A stretch of 46,639 nt of DNA from JBBSNV01 sp964458605 (GCA_964458605.1 CAYWLS010000029.1:1-46639); one strand, 5' to 3'; counted from the stretch's first letter, positions 34,175-42,230 are shown. Numbers and translations are program-made. Notes: a model not told the origin generated them from the letters alone.

Positions 34175-34705
34175 TCAAGCGGCCAGGCGGACGCCGCCAC
34201 CGACCGGTTGCCGGAGCCTGCGCAGCACCACCGTATGCGACAGCACGTCGTGCAGGGTGCGCCGATAGCGGTTGAAAAGTGCGAACAGAAGGATCCAGCC
34301 GCCGGTGGTGGGCACTGTGACGTAGAACAGCGCGATCTGGATGAATGCCTGCAGCTTGTCCGGCCGGCCGCCGTCGAAATTGCGCACTTCCAGGCCCAGC
34401 ATGCGCATGCCGGGCGTCGCGGCGGCAAAGCCGCCCACGGTCAGCACATGATAGGCTGGGGCAATGCAGGCCAGCGCGACGACGATCAGCGCGCTCATCA
34501 GGCCGAAAGTCGCCAGGTTGATCATCAGGCCACTGATGAAGGCACCCACATAGACCGTGCCGATCAGCATCAGATCGATCAGATAGGCCACCGTCCGGCG
34601 AAACAGCACGCCCTCGTAGAACTCGCCGTTCCGCAACGGATCGGGAATGCCGCTACCCGGCCGGCTCGACCGCAGGCTAAGACGCATTGGCAGGTTGGTG
34701 GACAT
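34175..34705 (-). CDS. RDD-family membrane protein
   Basis: Encodes 176 residues from the ATG at 34705 (a GTG five codons upstream is possible). FYEGVLFRRTVAYLIDLMLI contains the Arg-Asp-Asp-type motif at the start of the first membrane helix. AAATPGMRMLGLEVRNFDG is the second RDD-family hallmark. About three or four hydrophobic segments are present. Some RDD proteins are Na+(Li+)/H+ antiporters, but most have no known role. It lies between the penicillin-acylase-like gene and bpt. Confidence 0.85.
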   Translation of the reverse strand: MSTNLPMRLSLRSSRPGSGIPDPLRNGEFYEGVLFRRTVAYLIDLMLIGTVYVGAFISGLMINLATFGLMSALIVVALACIAPAYHVLTVGGFAAATPGMRMLGLEVRNFDGGRPDKLQAFIQIALFYVTVPTTGGWILLFALFNRYRRTLHDVLSHTVVLRRLRQPVGGGVRLAA

Positions 34706-34804
34706 GGCAGGGCGTTGCACCTCGATGTTCCGGGGCGATAGCGCCGATATGGCCCCTGCTGTCCCGCACGCAAGGGCTTTTCGCCGCAGGGCGGGGGAAA
34801 TTCC

Positions 34805-37210
34805 TCAGCCCGGCCAGAGCCAGAACTTGCCGATGCTGCGGCGTTCGATATCGGAAGCCTGTCCCTGCAGCGTGACGAAACGAAAATCGCGCCAGTTTTC
34901 CAGCATGTTGGCGTAGTAGGGCGAGAACGGGTTGCCCGATTCGCCCATCGGCATGGAGAACCGGGCGTTGTCGAGATTGGCGGTGTCGTAGAGCGCGCGC
35001 AAGGTTGCGCCGAATGTCGCGGCGTAGGGCAGCCTGGCGCCAGGAATGCCGCCGGCGCGATTGAGCGTGTGGAACCAGCCGTCGACCGGGATCTCGCCGA
35101 TCACCCAGTCGCCCAGGATCGGCAAGCCGCCCAAGAGGCGGTTGCGGAACAGCGCGTGATGCGCTTCGCCCCAGCGCCAGTCGGCGATGCGCTTGCCATA
35201 GGTGCTGGACAGTTCGGTCAGCGCATTGTCCAACGCCACGCCCATGGTCTGCTGGCAGGTTTCGACCTGGGGCGTCTTGACGTTGTCGCACCACGCGGTG
35301 GAGCGCGTCAGCATCTGGACCAGCCGGCTGACCTCGTCGGTACGGGCGTCGGCGAATAACTCGTCGCCCAGCTCGTCGGCGTAGAGCGCGCGGTGCAGCG
35401 CGCGCAGCCAGGCGGCATAGATCAACGGTTCGGGCCGGTCGCGCTGCATGCGCATGTCCCACAGCCGCAGCATGCCGAGCGCCTGCTGCGCCAGCGGGTG
35501 CTTGGCCTGCGCCGTCAGCAGCAGGGGCAGCAGGTCGATGGCGTCCGGCGTGAAGGCGTCGGCCTGGATCGCCGCCATGGTCTGGAGGTCCTGCCGTGGC
35601 GTGATCTGCAGCAACGCATCGGCGCGCTGCTGGCGATAAGGCTCGGCCCACTCGCGGCTGATGAACAGCGGGAAGCCGGGCGGCACGATCCGCGCATTGG
35701 AATTGACGAACTTGCCGTCGGCCGGATTGTAGCCGCGCGGCAGGCTGTCGAACGGCGCATAGCCGGTCCAGTCGGTCTGGCCGGTCCAGCCCGGCGAGGG
35801 CAGCCAGCCGTCGCCGCCGCGCCGCACCGGCACCTTGCCGGGCGCGACGAAGCCGATATTCCCTTCCCGATCGGCGTAGACCATGTTCTGCATCGGCCCG
35901 CCGTATTTGCGCAGGGCGTTCTGGAATTCGCTCCAATTGTGCGCCCGGTCGAGTTCGATGATGGCTTCGGCCGTGGTGTCGCCGCTGTCGGTCGCCGTCG
36001 CCTGCAGCGCCAGCACTTGGCCGTTCTCGGTCGCCTTGCCGTCGGGGTCGGCGACATCGGAAATCACCATGCCGTGGCGCGTCTCGCGCACGCGAATGGT
36101 GATCGGATCGCCGCCGCGGACCTTGATGGTCTCGTCGCGCAGGCTGAAGGGCTGCGAGCCGTCGGGCGTGAGGTAACGGTTCGGGTTGTTGGGATCGACC
36201 TTCTCGATGAACAGGTCCTGGCTGTCCAGATTGGTGGTGGTGAATCCCCAGGCGATATGTCCGTTGGTACCGAGCACGATCGCGGGCGAACCTGGCGCAG
36301 TGGCGCCGCGCAGGTCGAAATCGGGCCCCACCAGTCGCGCCAGATACCAGACATTCGGCGCCTCGAAGCCCAGATGCGGATCGTTGGCCAGCAGCGGCTT
36401 GCCGCTCTCGCTGCGCTTGCCCGACACCACCCACTCGTTGGATGCCATGATCTTGCGGGTATAGCGCGAATCGGTGATGCGGTAGAGCGCATCGAGCGGC
36501 ACGTTCTGCAGCGCCTGCTGCACGGTGCTGAGCGTGGTCGGCCCGTCGGCCGGATAGTCGGGGAACAGGTCCTTCAGCTTGTCCGGTCCCACGGCCTTGA
36601 GCAGCCGCGCGCGCAGCAGCTCGCCCCGCCAGTTGCCGTCCAGGGTCAGCGCCATCAGCTTGCCCCAGACCAGAGAATCGGCAGGCTTCCACGGCTCCGG
36701 CGTGTGCTGCAGCAGCACGAATTCCGGCGGCAGGGCGCCCTTGTGCGTTTCGATCCAGGCGTTCACGCCACGGGCATAGGCGTCGAGGATCAGTTTGGTG
36801 CGTGGCGACATCGCCGCCACGCTTTCCTCCGCGTGGCGGTAGATCGCCAGCACGCGCATGGTCTTGTCGAGATTGAGGAAGGGCGTGCCGAAGACATTGG
36901 CCGGCAGAATTTCCGACACCCGGCCGGCGCCGACCCGACGCATGATCTCCATTTGCCACAGCCGGTCCTGGGCATGCACGAAGCCCAAGCCGAAATAGGC
37001 GTCCTCGATGGTCTTGGCGAAGATGTGGGGAATGGCGTTGGTGTCGCGCACGATCTGCACCGGGCCGGTCAGGCCCTTGACGGTGCGGCTGCCTTCGTAG
37101 GGCGGCAGCGAGGAGCGCATGTAGAAGATCGTGCCGACGACAAAGACGACGGCAATGCTGACCAGGGCGACGGCGAGACGAAACAGCAGGCGGGCCAGCC
37201 GGCGCAGCAC
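34805..37210 (-). CDS. penicillin acylase (Ntn hydrolase S45) family protein
   Basis: Encodes 801 residues from a GTG start three bases after the CoA-transferase stop. One N-terminal membrane segment (8-30) anchors or exports it. The alpha-subunit part contains the family hallmark FGLGFVHAQDRLWQME. The autoprocessing site reads MASNEWVVSG, so Ser257 would become the N-terminal nucleophile of the beta subunit. GHIAWGFTTTN follows. S45 enzymes hydrolyse amide bonds of N-acyl compounds: penicillins, N-acyl-homoserine lactones or acyl amino acids. The substrate cannot be read from sequence. Coupling with a CoA transferase suggests that the released acid is activated to a CoA ester (inference). 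Confidence 0.92.
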   Translation of the reverse strand: MLRRLARLLFRLAVALVSIAVVFVVGTIFYMRSSLPPYEGSRTVKGLTGPVQIVRDTNAIPHIFAKTIEDAYFGLGFVHAQDRLWQMEIMRRVGAGRVSEILPANVFGTPFLNLDKTMRVLAIYRHAEESVAAMSPRTKLILDAYARGVNAWIETHKGALPPEFVLLQHTPEPWKPADSLVWGKLMALTLDGNWRGELLRARLLKAVGPDKLKDLFPDYPADGPTTLSTVQQALQNVPLDALYRITDSRYTRKIMASNEWVVSGKRSESGKPLLANDPHLGFEAPNVWYLARLVGPDFDLRGATAPGSPAIVLGTNGHIAWGFTTTNLDSQDLFIEKVDPNNPNRYLTPDGSQPFSLRDETIKVRGGDPITIRVRETRHGMVISDVADPDGKATENGQVLALQATATDSGDTTAEAIIELDRAHNWSEFQNALRKYGGPMQNMVYADREGNIGFVAPGKVPVRRGGDGWLPSPGWTGQTDWTGYAPFDSLPRGYNPADGKFVNSNARIVPPGFPLFISREWAEPYRQQRADALLQITPRQDLQTMAAIQADAFTPDAIDLLPLLLTAQAKHPLAQQALGMLRLWDMRMQRDRPEPLIYAAWLRALHRALYADELGDELFADARTDEVSRLVQMLTRSTAWCDNVKTPQVETCQQTMGVALDNALTELSSTYGKRIADWRWGEAHHALFRNRLLGGLPILGDWVIGEIPVDGWFHTLNRAGGIPGARLPYAATFGATLRALYDTANLDNARFSMPMGESGNPFSPYYANMLENWRDFRFVTLQGQASDIERRSIGKFWLWPG

Positions 37211-37213
37211 GGA

Positions 37214-38401
37214 TCAGCCTTTCACGCCCAGCTCGGCCAGGATGTGTTGACGATCGGCGTCGAGATCGGGCGCGCGGCCGCGTGTGGCGGGATCGGGAAA
37301 GCCGGACAGTTTCATCGGATTGCCGGCCATCTTCAGTTCGCCCACCACCTCGTCCTGTACGCTCACCACCATGTTGCGGGAGCGCACCTGCGGATCGTTG
37401 AGCGCCTGCTCGACATTGTTGAGCGGCCCGCACGGCACGCCGGCGGCATCGAGCTGCGCCAGCCAGGCGGCGCAGTTGTCCTTGGTCAGCGCCACCTCGA
37501 TGGCGGCCTTCAGCGCCATGTGGTTCTGGGTTCGCAGCTCGTTGCTGGCGAATTCCGGCCGCGCCGCGATCTCGGGCGCGCCGATGGCCTGGCACATCTT
37601 GTCGAACAGGCCGTTGTTGCCGGCGGCGATGATGATGTAGCCGTCGGCAGCGTGATAGGCCTCGAACGGCGTGATCGAGGGATGGCGCGCGCCCAGCGGG
37701 CCCGGCACCGCCCCGGTGGCGAAATAGCGGGCGATGGCGTTCTCCAGAATCGCGATCTGGCAGTCGAGCATGGCGACGTCGATCTTCTGGCCTTGGCCGG
37801 TCATGGCGCGGTGATAGAGCGCGGCGTTGACGGCAACGGTCGTGAACAAGCCAGCCGTGATATCGCCCACCGAGGTGCCGACACGGGTGGGCGGACCGTC
37901 GGGATGGCCGGTGATGCTCATGATGCCGCCCATGCCCTGCACCACCATGTCGTAGGCCGCGCGCTTGCGGTACGGGCCGGTATCGCCAAAGCCCGAGGCG
38001 GCGGCGTAGATCAGTTTCGGATAGCGCGTCTTCAGCTTCTCATAGCCAAGGCCGAACTTTTCCATCGTGCCGGGCCGATAGTTCTCGACCAATACGTCAG
38101 CACGCTCGAGCAGTTTCTCGAAGATAGCCCGGTCGTTCTCTGCCTTCAGATCCAGGGCGATGCTTTCCTTGCCGCGGTTGAGCGACATGAAATAGGCCGA
38201 TTTCTCCTTGATGAAGGGGCCGATATGCCGCGAATCGTCGCCCACCGTCGGGGTCTCGACCTTGATCACGCGCGCGCCCAGATCGTTCAGCAGCATGGTG
38301 CAATAGGGACCGGCCAGGACGCGGGTCAGATCGACGACAACGACGCCGGCCAGAGGGCCGGCGGGCGGCTGCGGCGGGTGGCCAGGAGAAGAGGCGGACA
38401 T
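37214..38401 (-). CDS. CaiB/BaiF-type (class III) CoA transferase
   Basis: Encodes 395 residues. VVDLTRVLAGPYCTMLLNDLGA and ENYRPGTMEKFGLGYE are family III CoA-transferase motifs. Asp151 in AYDMVVQGMGG is the residue that forms the acyl-CoA anhydride in formyl-CoA transferase. GAGNPMKLS-type C-terminal sequence (MAGNPMKLSGFPD) also fits. It transfers CoA between carboxylic acids such as succinate and an unknown acceptor. It is co-transcribed with the acylase-like gene (three-base gap). The first 18 residues, rich in proline, are an unstructured extension. Confidence 0.92.
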   Translation of the reverse strand: MSASSPGHPPQPPAGPLAGVVVVDLTRVLAGPYCTMLLNDLGARVIKVETPTVGDDSRHIGPFIKEKSAYFMSLNRGKESIALDLKAENDRAIFEKLLERADVLVENYRPGTMEKFGLGYEKLKTRYPKLIYAAASGFGDTGPYRKRAAYDMVVQGMGGIMSITGHPDGPPTRVGTSVGDITAGLFTTVAVNAALYHRAMTGQGQKIDVAMLDCQIAILENAIARYFATGAVPGPLGARHPSITPFEAYHAADGYIIIAAGNNGLFDKMCQAIGAPEIAARPEFASNELRTQNHMALKAAIEVALTKDNCAAWLAQLDAAGVPCGPLNNVEQALNDPQVRSRNMVVSVQDEVVGELKMAGNPMKLSGFPDPATRGRAPDLDADRQHILAELGVKG

Positions 38402-38507
38402 ATACGGCTCGGGTCAGAAAATTTCGCTGGCCATGCTTCTAACCCGCCATCGCCTCTGGCGCAACGCGGGGCAGGAGGCGGCGGGGACAGAATGGCGCCG
38501 CGCCCTC

Positions 38508-39419
38508 CTAGTCCGGCACGATGCTGGTCGATGCGGCGGACAGATCGGGCGCGCGGCGGTCGCCATGGCGTATCGCCACGAGGCCATTCAGCAGGATGGC
38601 GGCGATCACCAGCGCGGCGCCCAGCAGGCCAAGATCGCCCGGCCGTTCGGCGAAAGCCAGCCACACCCAGATCGGCCCCAGCACCGGTTCCAGCAACGCC
38701 ACCAGCGCGGCCTGCGCGCCCGGCACGCGCTGCGCGCCGAGGGTGAACAGCGCCAGCCCCAGGCCGAGCTGGCCGACGCCCAGCAGCACCAGCGGCAGCA
38801 CATCGCTGCCGACGATCTGCAGCGGCCAGGCGAAGGGCAGGGCAGCCAGCGCCGACAGGATGCCGGCCAGCAGGATACCTGGCAGCATGCTGCTCTGTCG
38901 GTAGCGTCGCAGGATGTTGGTGTTGACCGAGAAGCTCAGCACAGTCAGGAACGCCAGCAGCGATCCGAGCCAGCCATAGGCTGACAGCGAGTCGATCACG
39001 GTGAGCGCGATGCCGGTGACGGCAATGGCGATCGCCGCCCAGGTGTATCTCCTGACCGGCTCGCCCAGAAATACCCGGCCGATCGCCGCGGTGAGGAACG
39101 GCGCCGAGGCCATCACGATCAGAACGTTGGCGACGCTGGCATGGGCCAGCGCCAGGATGAAGAAGTTGAAGGTCGCGGCGAGCAGGATGCCGCTGGCCGC
39201 GAAGGCCAGCAGCGGTGGCCGCTCGCCGTCCGGGCGCCCCGGCCGATAGAGCGCCATAACCGGCAGCAGGCCGACGGTCATGATCAGCGAGCGCCAGAAA
39301 CTGGTTTCCCAGCCGCCGATCGACAGCTCCCGCACGATCACGCCGGCGGTGCTCCAGCACAGCGCGGCGAGCGCTATCATCAGCAGGCCTTGCAGGTATC
39401 GACGCGATTGTTCTTTCAC
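38508..39419 (-). CDS. EamA/DMT-family membrane transporter
   Basis: Encodes 303 residues if it starts at the GTG at 39419 (KEQSRRYLQG). The frame is open to an ATG at 39500, but that start would abut the divergent hydrolase ATG and leave no promoter space. Ten hydrophobic segments in two repeats of five, with ASVANVLIVMASAPFLTAAIG and ALVALLEPVLGPIWVWLAF, are the EamA signature. Such proteins export amino acids, purines or other metabolites; substrate unknown. It is the first of the minus-strand run that continues to the CoA transferase after 106 bases. Confidence 0.87.
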   Translation of the reverse strand: MKEQSRRYLQGLLMIALAALCWSTAGVIVRELSIGGWETSFWRSLIMTVGLLPVMALYRPGRPDGERPPLLAFAASGILLAATFNFFILALAHASVANVLIVMASAPFLTAAIGRVFLGEPVRRYTWAAIAIAVTGIALTVIDSLSAYGWLGSLLAFLTVLSFSVNTNILRRYRQSSMLPGILLAGILSALAALPFAWPLQIVGSDVLPLVLLGVGQLGLGLALFTLGAQRVPGAQAALVALLEPVLGPIWVWLAFAERPGDLGLLGAALVIAAILLNGLVAIRHGDRRAPDLSAASTSIVPD

Positions 39420-39460
39420 GACAAAGCCGCGCTTGTGGACGGTGGGGCTGGCGACATAGG

Positions 39461-39484
39461 CTTTCGTGGCCTGTAACACGAAAG
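39461..39484. promoter_or_regulatory. 8-bp inverted repeat in the EamA/hydrolase divergent region
   Basis: CTTTCGTG (39461-39468) and CACGAAAG (39477-39484), perfect arms with an 8-base spacer, 15 bases upstream of the hydrolase ATG. The right arm runs into the purine-rich AAAGGAG that may be the ribosome-binding site. It could be a protein-binding dyad or an RNA hairpin limiting translation. Confidence 0.45.
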
Positions 39485-39499
39485 GAGCAAGGTCAGCCA

Positions 39500-40345
39500 A
39501 TGCGCGAAAACATGGTGCCGTATCTTTCGCCGCATGGCTTCCACAAGCTGGCCTATTTCGAGTGGGGTGACGCGGGCAACGACAACGTGCTGCTCTGCGT
39601 GCACGGGTTGACGCGGCGTGGCCGGGATTTCGATTTCCTGGCGCAGGCGCTGCAGCAGCGCTATCGCGTGCTGTGCCCGGACATGCCCGGCCGCGGCGGC
39701 TCGGACTGGCTGGCCGACAAGAACGACTACGACTACGTCACCTATGTCGCGGCGGCGGCGGCGCTGGTGGCGCGCAGCGGTGTCGCCGAAGTCGACTGGG
39801 TGGGCACTTCGATGGGCGGGCTGATCGGCATGATGATCGCCGCCCAGCCCAACAGCCCGATCCGCAAGCTGGTGCTGAACGACATCGGACCGTTCCTGCC
39901 CAAATCGGCGCTGGAGCGTATCGGCTCCTATGTCGGCACCGACCCGCGCTATCCCAGCCTGGCGGCGCTGGAACAGAAGCTGCGCGAGGATTCGGCGCCA
40001 TTCGGGCCGCTCACCGATGCCCAGTGGCGCTTCCTGGCCGAACACTATGCAAAGCGCCTGCCGGAAGGGCAGTGGACCTCGCATTACGACCCGGACATCG
40101 CGGTCAATATCCGCAAAGCCCTGCCGGCCCAGGACGTCAGTCTCTGGCCCGTGTGGCAGGCGATCAAATGCCCGGTTCTGATCGTGCGCGGCGCCAATTC
40201 CGATCTGCTGACCGCCGAGACGGCGCGGAAAATGGCCGATCGGCCCTATCCGACCACCGTGGTCGAAATTTCCGGAGTGGGACACGCACCGGCTCTGCTT
40301 TCCGACGAACAGATCGCCCTGGTCAAGGGTTGGTTGCTTAAGTAG
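39500..40345 (+). CDS. alpha/beta hydrolase (Ser nucleophile)
   Basis: Encodes 281 residues. HGLTRRGRDF is the oxyanion region, VGTSMGGLIG carries the nucleophile Ser104, and GVGHAPALL the catalytic histidine; the acid is probably the Asp of RGANSDLLT. PDMPGRGGSDW is typical of esterase/lipase-like members such as the carboxylesterase and C-C hydrolase branches. Substrate not known. It is divergent from the EamA transporter and followed by an AT-rich non-coding stretch. Confidence 0.88.
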   Translation: MRENMVPYLSPHGFHKLAYFEWGDAGNDNVLLCVHGLTRRGRDFDFLAQALQQRYRVLCPDMPGRGGSDWLADKNDYDYVTYVAAAAALVARSGVAEVDWVGTSMGGLIGMMIAAQPNSPIRKLVLNDIGPFLPKSALERIGSYVGTDPRYPSLAALEQKLREDSAPFGPLTDAQWRFLAEHYAKRLPEGQWTSHYDPDIAVNIRKALPAQDVSLWPVWQAIKCPVLIVRGANSDLLTAETARKMADRPYPTTVVEISGVGHAPALLSDEQIALVKGWLLK

Positions 40346-40803
40346 ACGATATATCAATGACTTGACGCCGGATGGAATATCCAGCCCGTTCGATTATGTT
40401 TTATTATGTTTATACAATAGGATGGAAACTATAGCTCATACGTTACTTTGATTTATCCCAGGCTGAGGATGATAATATGTTGCAAATAGCAACTAAAAAA
40501 TGAGCTTGGGGAATATATGAAGAACATTGCGAAGCTTCTCGGCTGGGACCTGGTGTTGCGGCTGCGCTGGCACTCGCCTTGACTATCGCGCCATTGAGCC
40601 TGGACCGACTCAAGATCGCCAGGGCGCAGAAGGCCGTGCGACCGGCACCACCGGAACCCTGGGCGGGGTGTAGTATCCGCCCAACTGCCGCTGGTGCAGA
40701 CCCATCTGCCGCGCAGCCAGACCACTGGCCGCTGATCCATCCGGTTTCTGCAAAGACGGCAGGCCGGTCTATGCTCTGCCGTTTTTCTTTGCGGGGGGGC
40801 CGA
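40346..40803. other. 458-base gap with AT-rich island and leader of the repeat-protein gene
   Basis: The first part (40381-40500) is strikingly AT-rich: a hand count gives 40 G/C in 120 bases. It contains a near-duplicated ATTATGTTTT/ATTATGTTTA. A short frame at 40517-40582 codes for 21 residues (MKNIAKLLGWDLVLRLRWHSP). Moving to a neighbouring frame around 40545 would give a longer hydrophobic leader, which may be chance or a decayed gene. A 6-bp hairpin GGGCGG/CCGCCC lies at 40661-40682. A terminator-like hairpin lies at 40757-40786. No RNA family was recognised. Confidence 0.5.
40757..40786 (+). terminator. intrinsic terminator/attenuator directly ahead of the repeat-protein gene
   Basis: Stem CGGCAG (40757-40762) with CTGCCG (40776-40781), 13-base loop, then five T residues (40782-40786). 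Flanking CAAAG and CTTTG could extend the pairing beyond an internal loop. It ends 17 bases before the ATG at 40804, so transcription from any upstream promoter must pass it. Confidence 0.55.
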
Positions 40804-41145
40804 ATGGGAAGGACAGCCGAGGCGCTGCTCAGGGTCGCAGCGCTGGGCACGATCGTGCTGGTGGCGTCGATCGCGCTGGCCGGCGACGGCAAGGTCGGGG
40901 CGGGCTGCACGTTTAACGGCAAGCGGCTCTACGGCAAGGTGCAGAAGGTCAATGCCTTCGCCGACATCAAGGTCCAGGTCGTCAATGCGTTTGCCGACCT
41001 CAAGGTGCAGGTGGTGAACGCCTTTCCCGATTCCTGCGGCAAGTGGGAATGGGTCAACGCCTTCCCCGACCTGACCGTCGAGTTCGTCAATTCGTTCCCG
41101 GACGTGAAGATCGAATACGTCAACGCCTTTCCCGGCTTGCCCTGA
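40804..41145 (+). CDS. small secreted protein of tandem 11-residue VNAF repeats
   Basis: Encodes 113 residues with a G-rich ribosome-binding stretch at 40794-40800. Residues 1-26 form a signal peptide (basic start, hydrophobic 11-25, ending near SIALAGDG). From residue 49 the block V-N-(A/S)-F-(A/P)-(D/G) recurs at 49, 60, 71, 84, 95 and 106, spacing 11 except for one 13-residue step holding Cys78. Between blocks the chain alternates hydrophobic and polar residues (KVQV, TVEF, KIEY), as in a beta-solenoid. Cys35 and Cys78 could form a disulfide. Codons differ between the repeats while residues are kept, which suggests selection on the protein. Function and named family not known to me. Its stop abuts the end of convergent hemB. 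Confidence 0.75.
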   Translation: MGRTAEALLRVAALGTIVLVASIALAGDGKVGAGCTFNGKRLYGKVQKVNAFADIKVQVVNAFADLKVQVVNAFPDSCGKWEWVNAFPDLTVEFVNSFPDVKIEYVNAFPGLP

Positions 41146-42162
41146 TCACTTGTCCTTGGCCAGCAGGCGGGCCGCCTCGACCGCGCCATAGGTCAGGATG
41201 CCGTCGCAGCCGGCGCGCTTGAAGCCGGTCAGGCTTTCCATCAGCATCTTCTGCCAGTCGAGCCAGCCATTGTTGGCGGCGCCGCGCAGCATGGCGTATT
41301 CGCCCGACACCTGGTAGGCGTAGGTCGGCACGCCGAACGTGTCCTTGACCCGGCGCACGATGTCGAGATAGGGCATGCCGGGCTTGACCATCACCATGTC
41401 GGCGCCCTCGGCGATGTCGAACGCCACCTCGCGCAGCGCCTCGTCGGAATTGGCGAAATCCATCTGGTAGGTCTTCTTGTCGCCCTTGCCCAGCGCGCCC
41501 TTGCTGCCGATGGCGTCGCGGAACGGGCCGTAGAAAGCAGAGGCGTATTTGGCGGCATAGGACATGATCAGCACGTGATCGTAGCCGGCCTTATCCATCG
41601 CCTTGCGGAAGGTGCCGATGCGGCCGTCCATCATATCGGACGGCGCCTGGATGTCGGCGCCGGCTTCCGATTGTACCAGCGCCTGACGCGTCATGATCTC
41701 GACCGACTCTTCGTTGACGACGTAGCCGTCGCGCACGATGCCGTCCTGGCCCGCCGGGTTGAACGGATCGAGCGCCACGTCGCACACCACGCCGATGCCG
41801 GGCACCTTGGCCTTGATGGCGCGGATGGCGCGGCACACCAGCCCGTCGGGGTTGTACGCCTCGGCGCAGTCCGGCGTTTTCAGCTTGGCATCGACCTCGG
41901 GGAAGATGGCGATAGCCGGGATGCCCAGATCGCGCGCCTCGCGCACCGCCGCGACCAGCTCGTCGAGATTGTGACGGTAGACGCCGGGCATGGAGGCCAC
42001 TTCGGTCTTCTTCTTTTTGCCGTCCTGCACGAAGACCGGCCAGATCAGGTCGTCGACCGACAGTCTGTTTTCGGCCACCAGGCGGCGCGACCAGTCGTGA
42101 CGACGGTTGCGGCGCAGGCGCGTGGTCGGGAAGGCGCCCAGCGATGAATAGCGCGCGGCCAT
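41146..42162 (-). CDS. hemB: delta-aminolevulinic acid dehydratase (porphobilinogen synthase)
   Basis: Encodes 338 residues from the ATG at 42162; the frame remains open upstream without conserved sequence. It condenses two 5-aminolevulinate molecules to porphobilinogen in haem synthesis. Lys205 in MSYAAKYASAFYGPFR and Lys260 in VMVKPGMPYLD are the two Schiff-base lysines. The metal region reads CDVALDPFNPAGQDG, without the three zinc cysteines, so it is the Mg-dependent type usual in alphaproteobacteria. GIVRDGYVVNEES also supports this. A promoter on the minus strand lies 35 bases upstream of the start. Confidence 0.96.
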   Translation of the reverse strand: MAARYSSLGAFPTTRLRRNRRHDWSRRLVAENRLSVDDLIWPVFVQDGKKKKTEVASMPGVYRHNLDELVAAVREARDLGIPAIAIFPEVDAKLKTPDCAEAYNPDGLVCRAIRAIKAKVPGIGVVCDVALDPFNPAGQDGIVRDGYVVNEESVEIMTRQALVQSEAGADIQAPSDMMDGRIGTFRKAMDKAGYDHVLIMSYAAKYASAFYGPFRDAIGSKGALGKGDKKTYQMDFANSDEALREVAFDIAEGADMVMVKPGMPYLDIVRRVKDTFGVPTYAYQVSGEYAMLRGAANNGWLDWQKMLMESLTGFKRAGCDGILTYGAVEAARLLAKDK

Positions 42163-42196
42163 TTTCGGTTCCTCGTTCCTCGGTGCGAACGGCGCG

Positions 42197-42225
42197 ATCT
42201 TATGGTCGGGCTTCGAGACTGACAA
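42197..42225 (-). promoter_or_regulatory. predicted sigma-70 promoter of hemB
   Basis: On the minus strand TTGTCA (42225-42220), 17-base spacer, TAAGAT (42202-42197), giving a leader of about 30 bases before the ATG at 42162. Its -35 box is five bases from the palindrome at 42231-42244. Confidence 0.6.
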
Positions 42226-42230
42226 TGCGG

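Noticed and set aside
35393..38746. Long plus-strand open frame opposite the penicillin-acylase and CoA-transferase genes
   Set aside because: His/Arg/Gly/Gln-rich composition typical of antisense GC-bias frames, with no domain; the minus strand has intact S45 and CaiB motifs.
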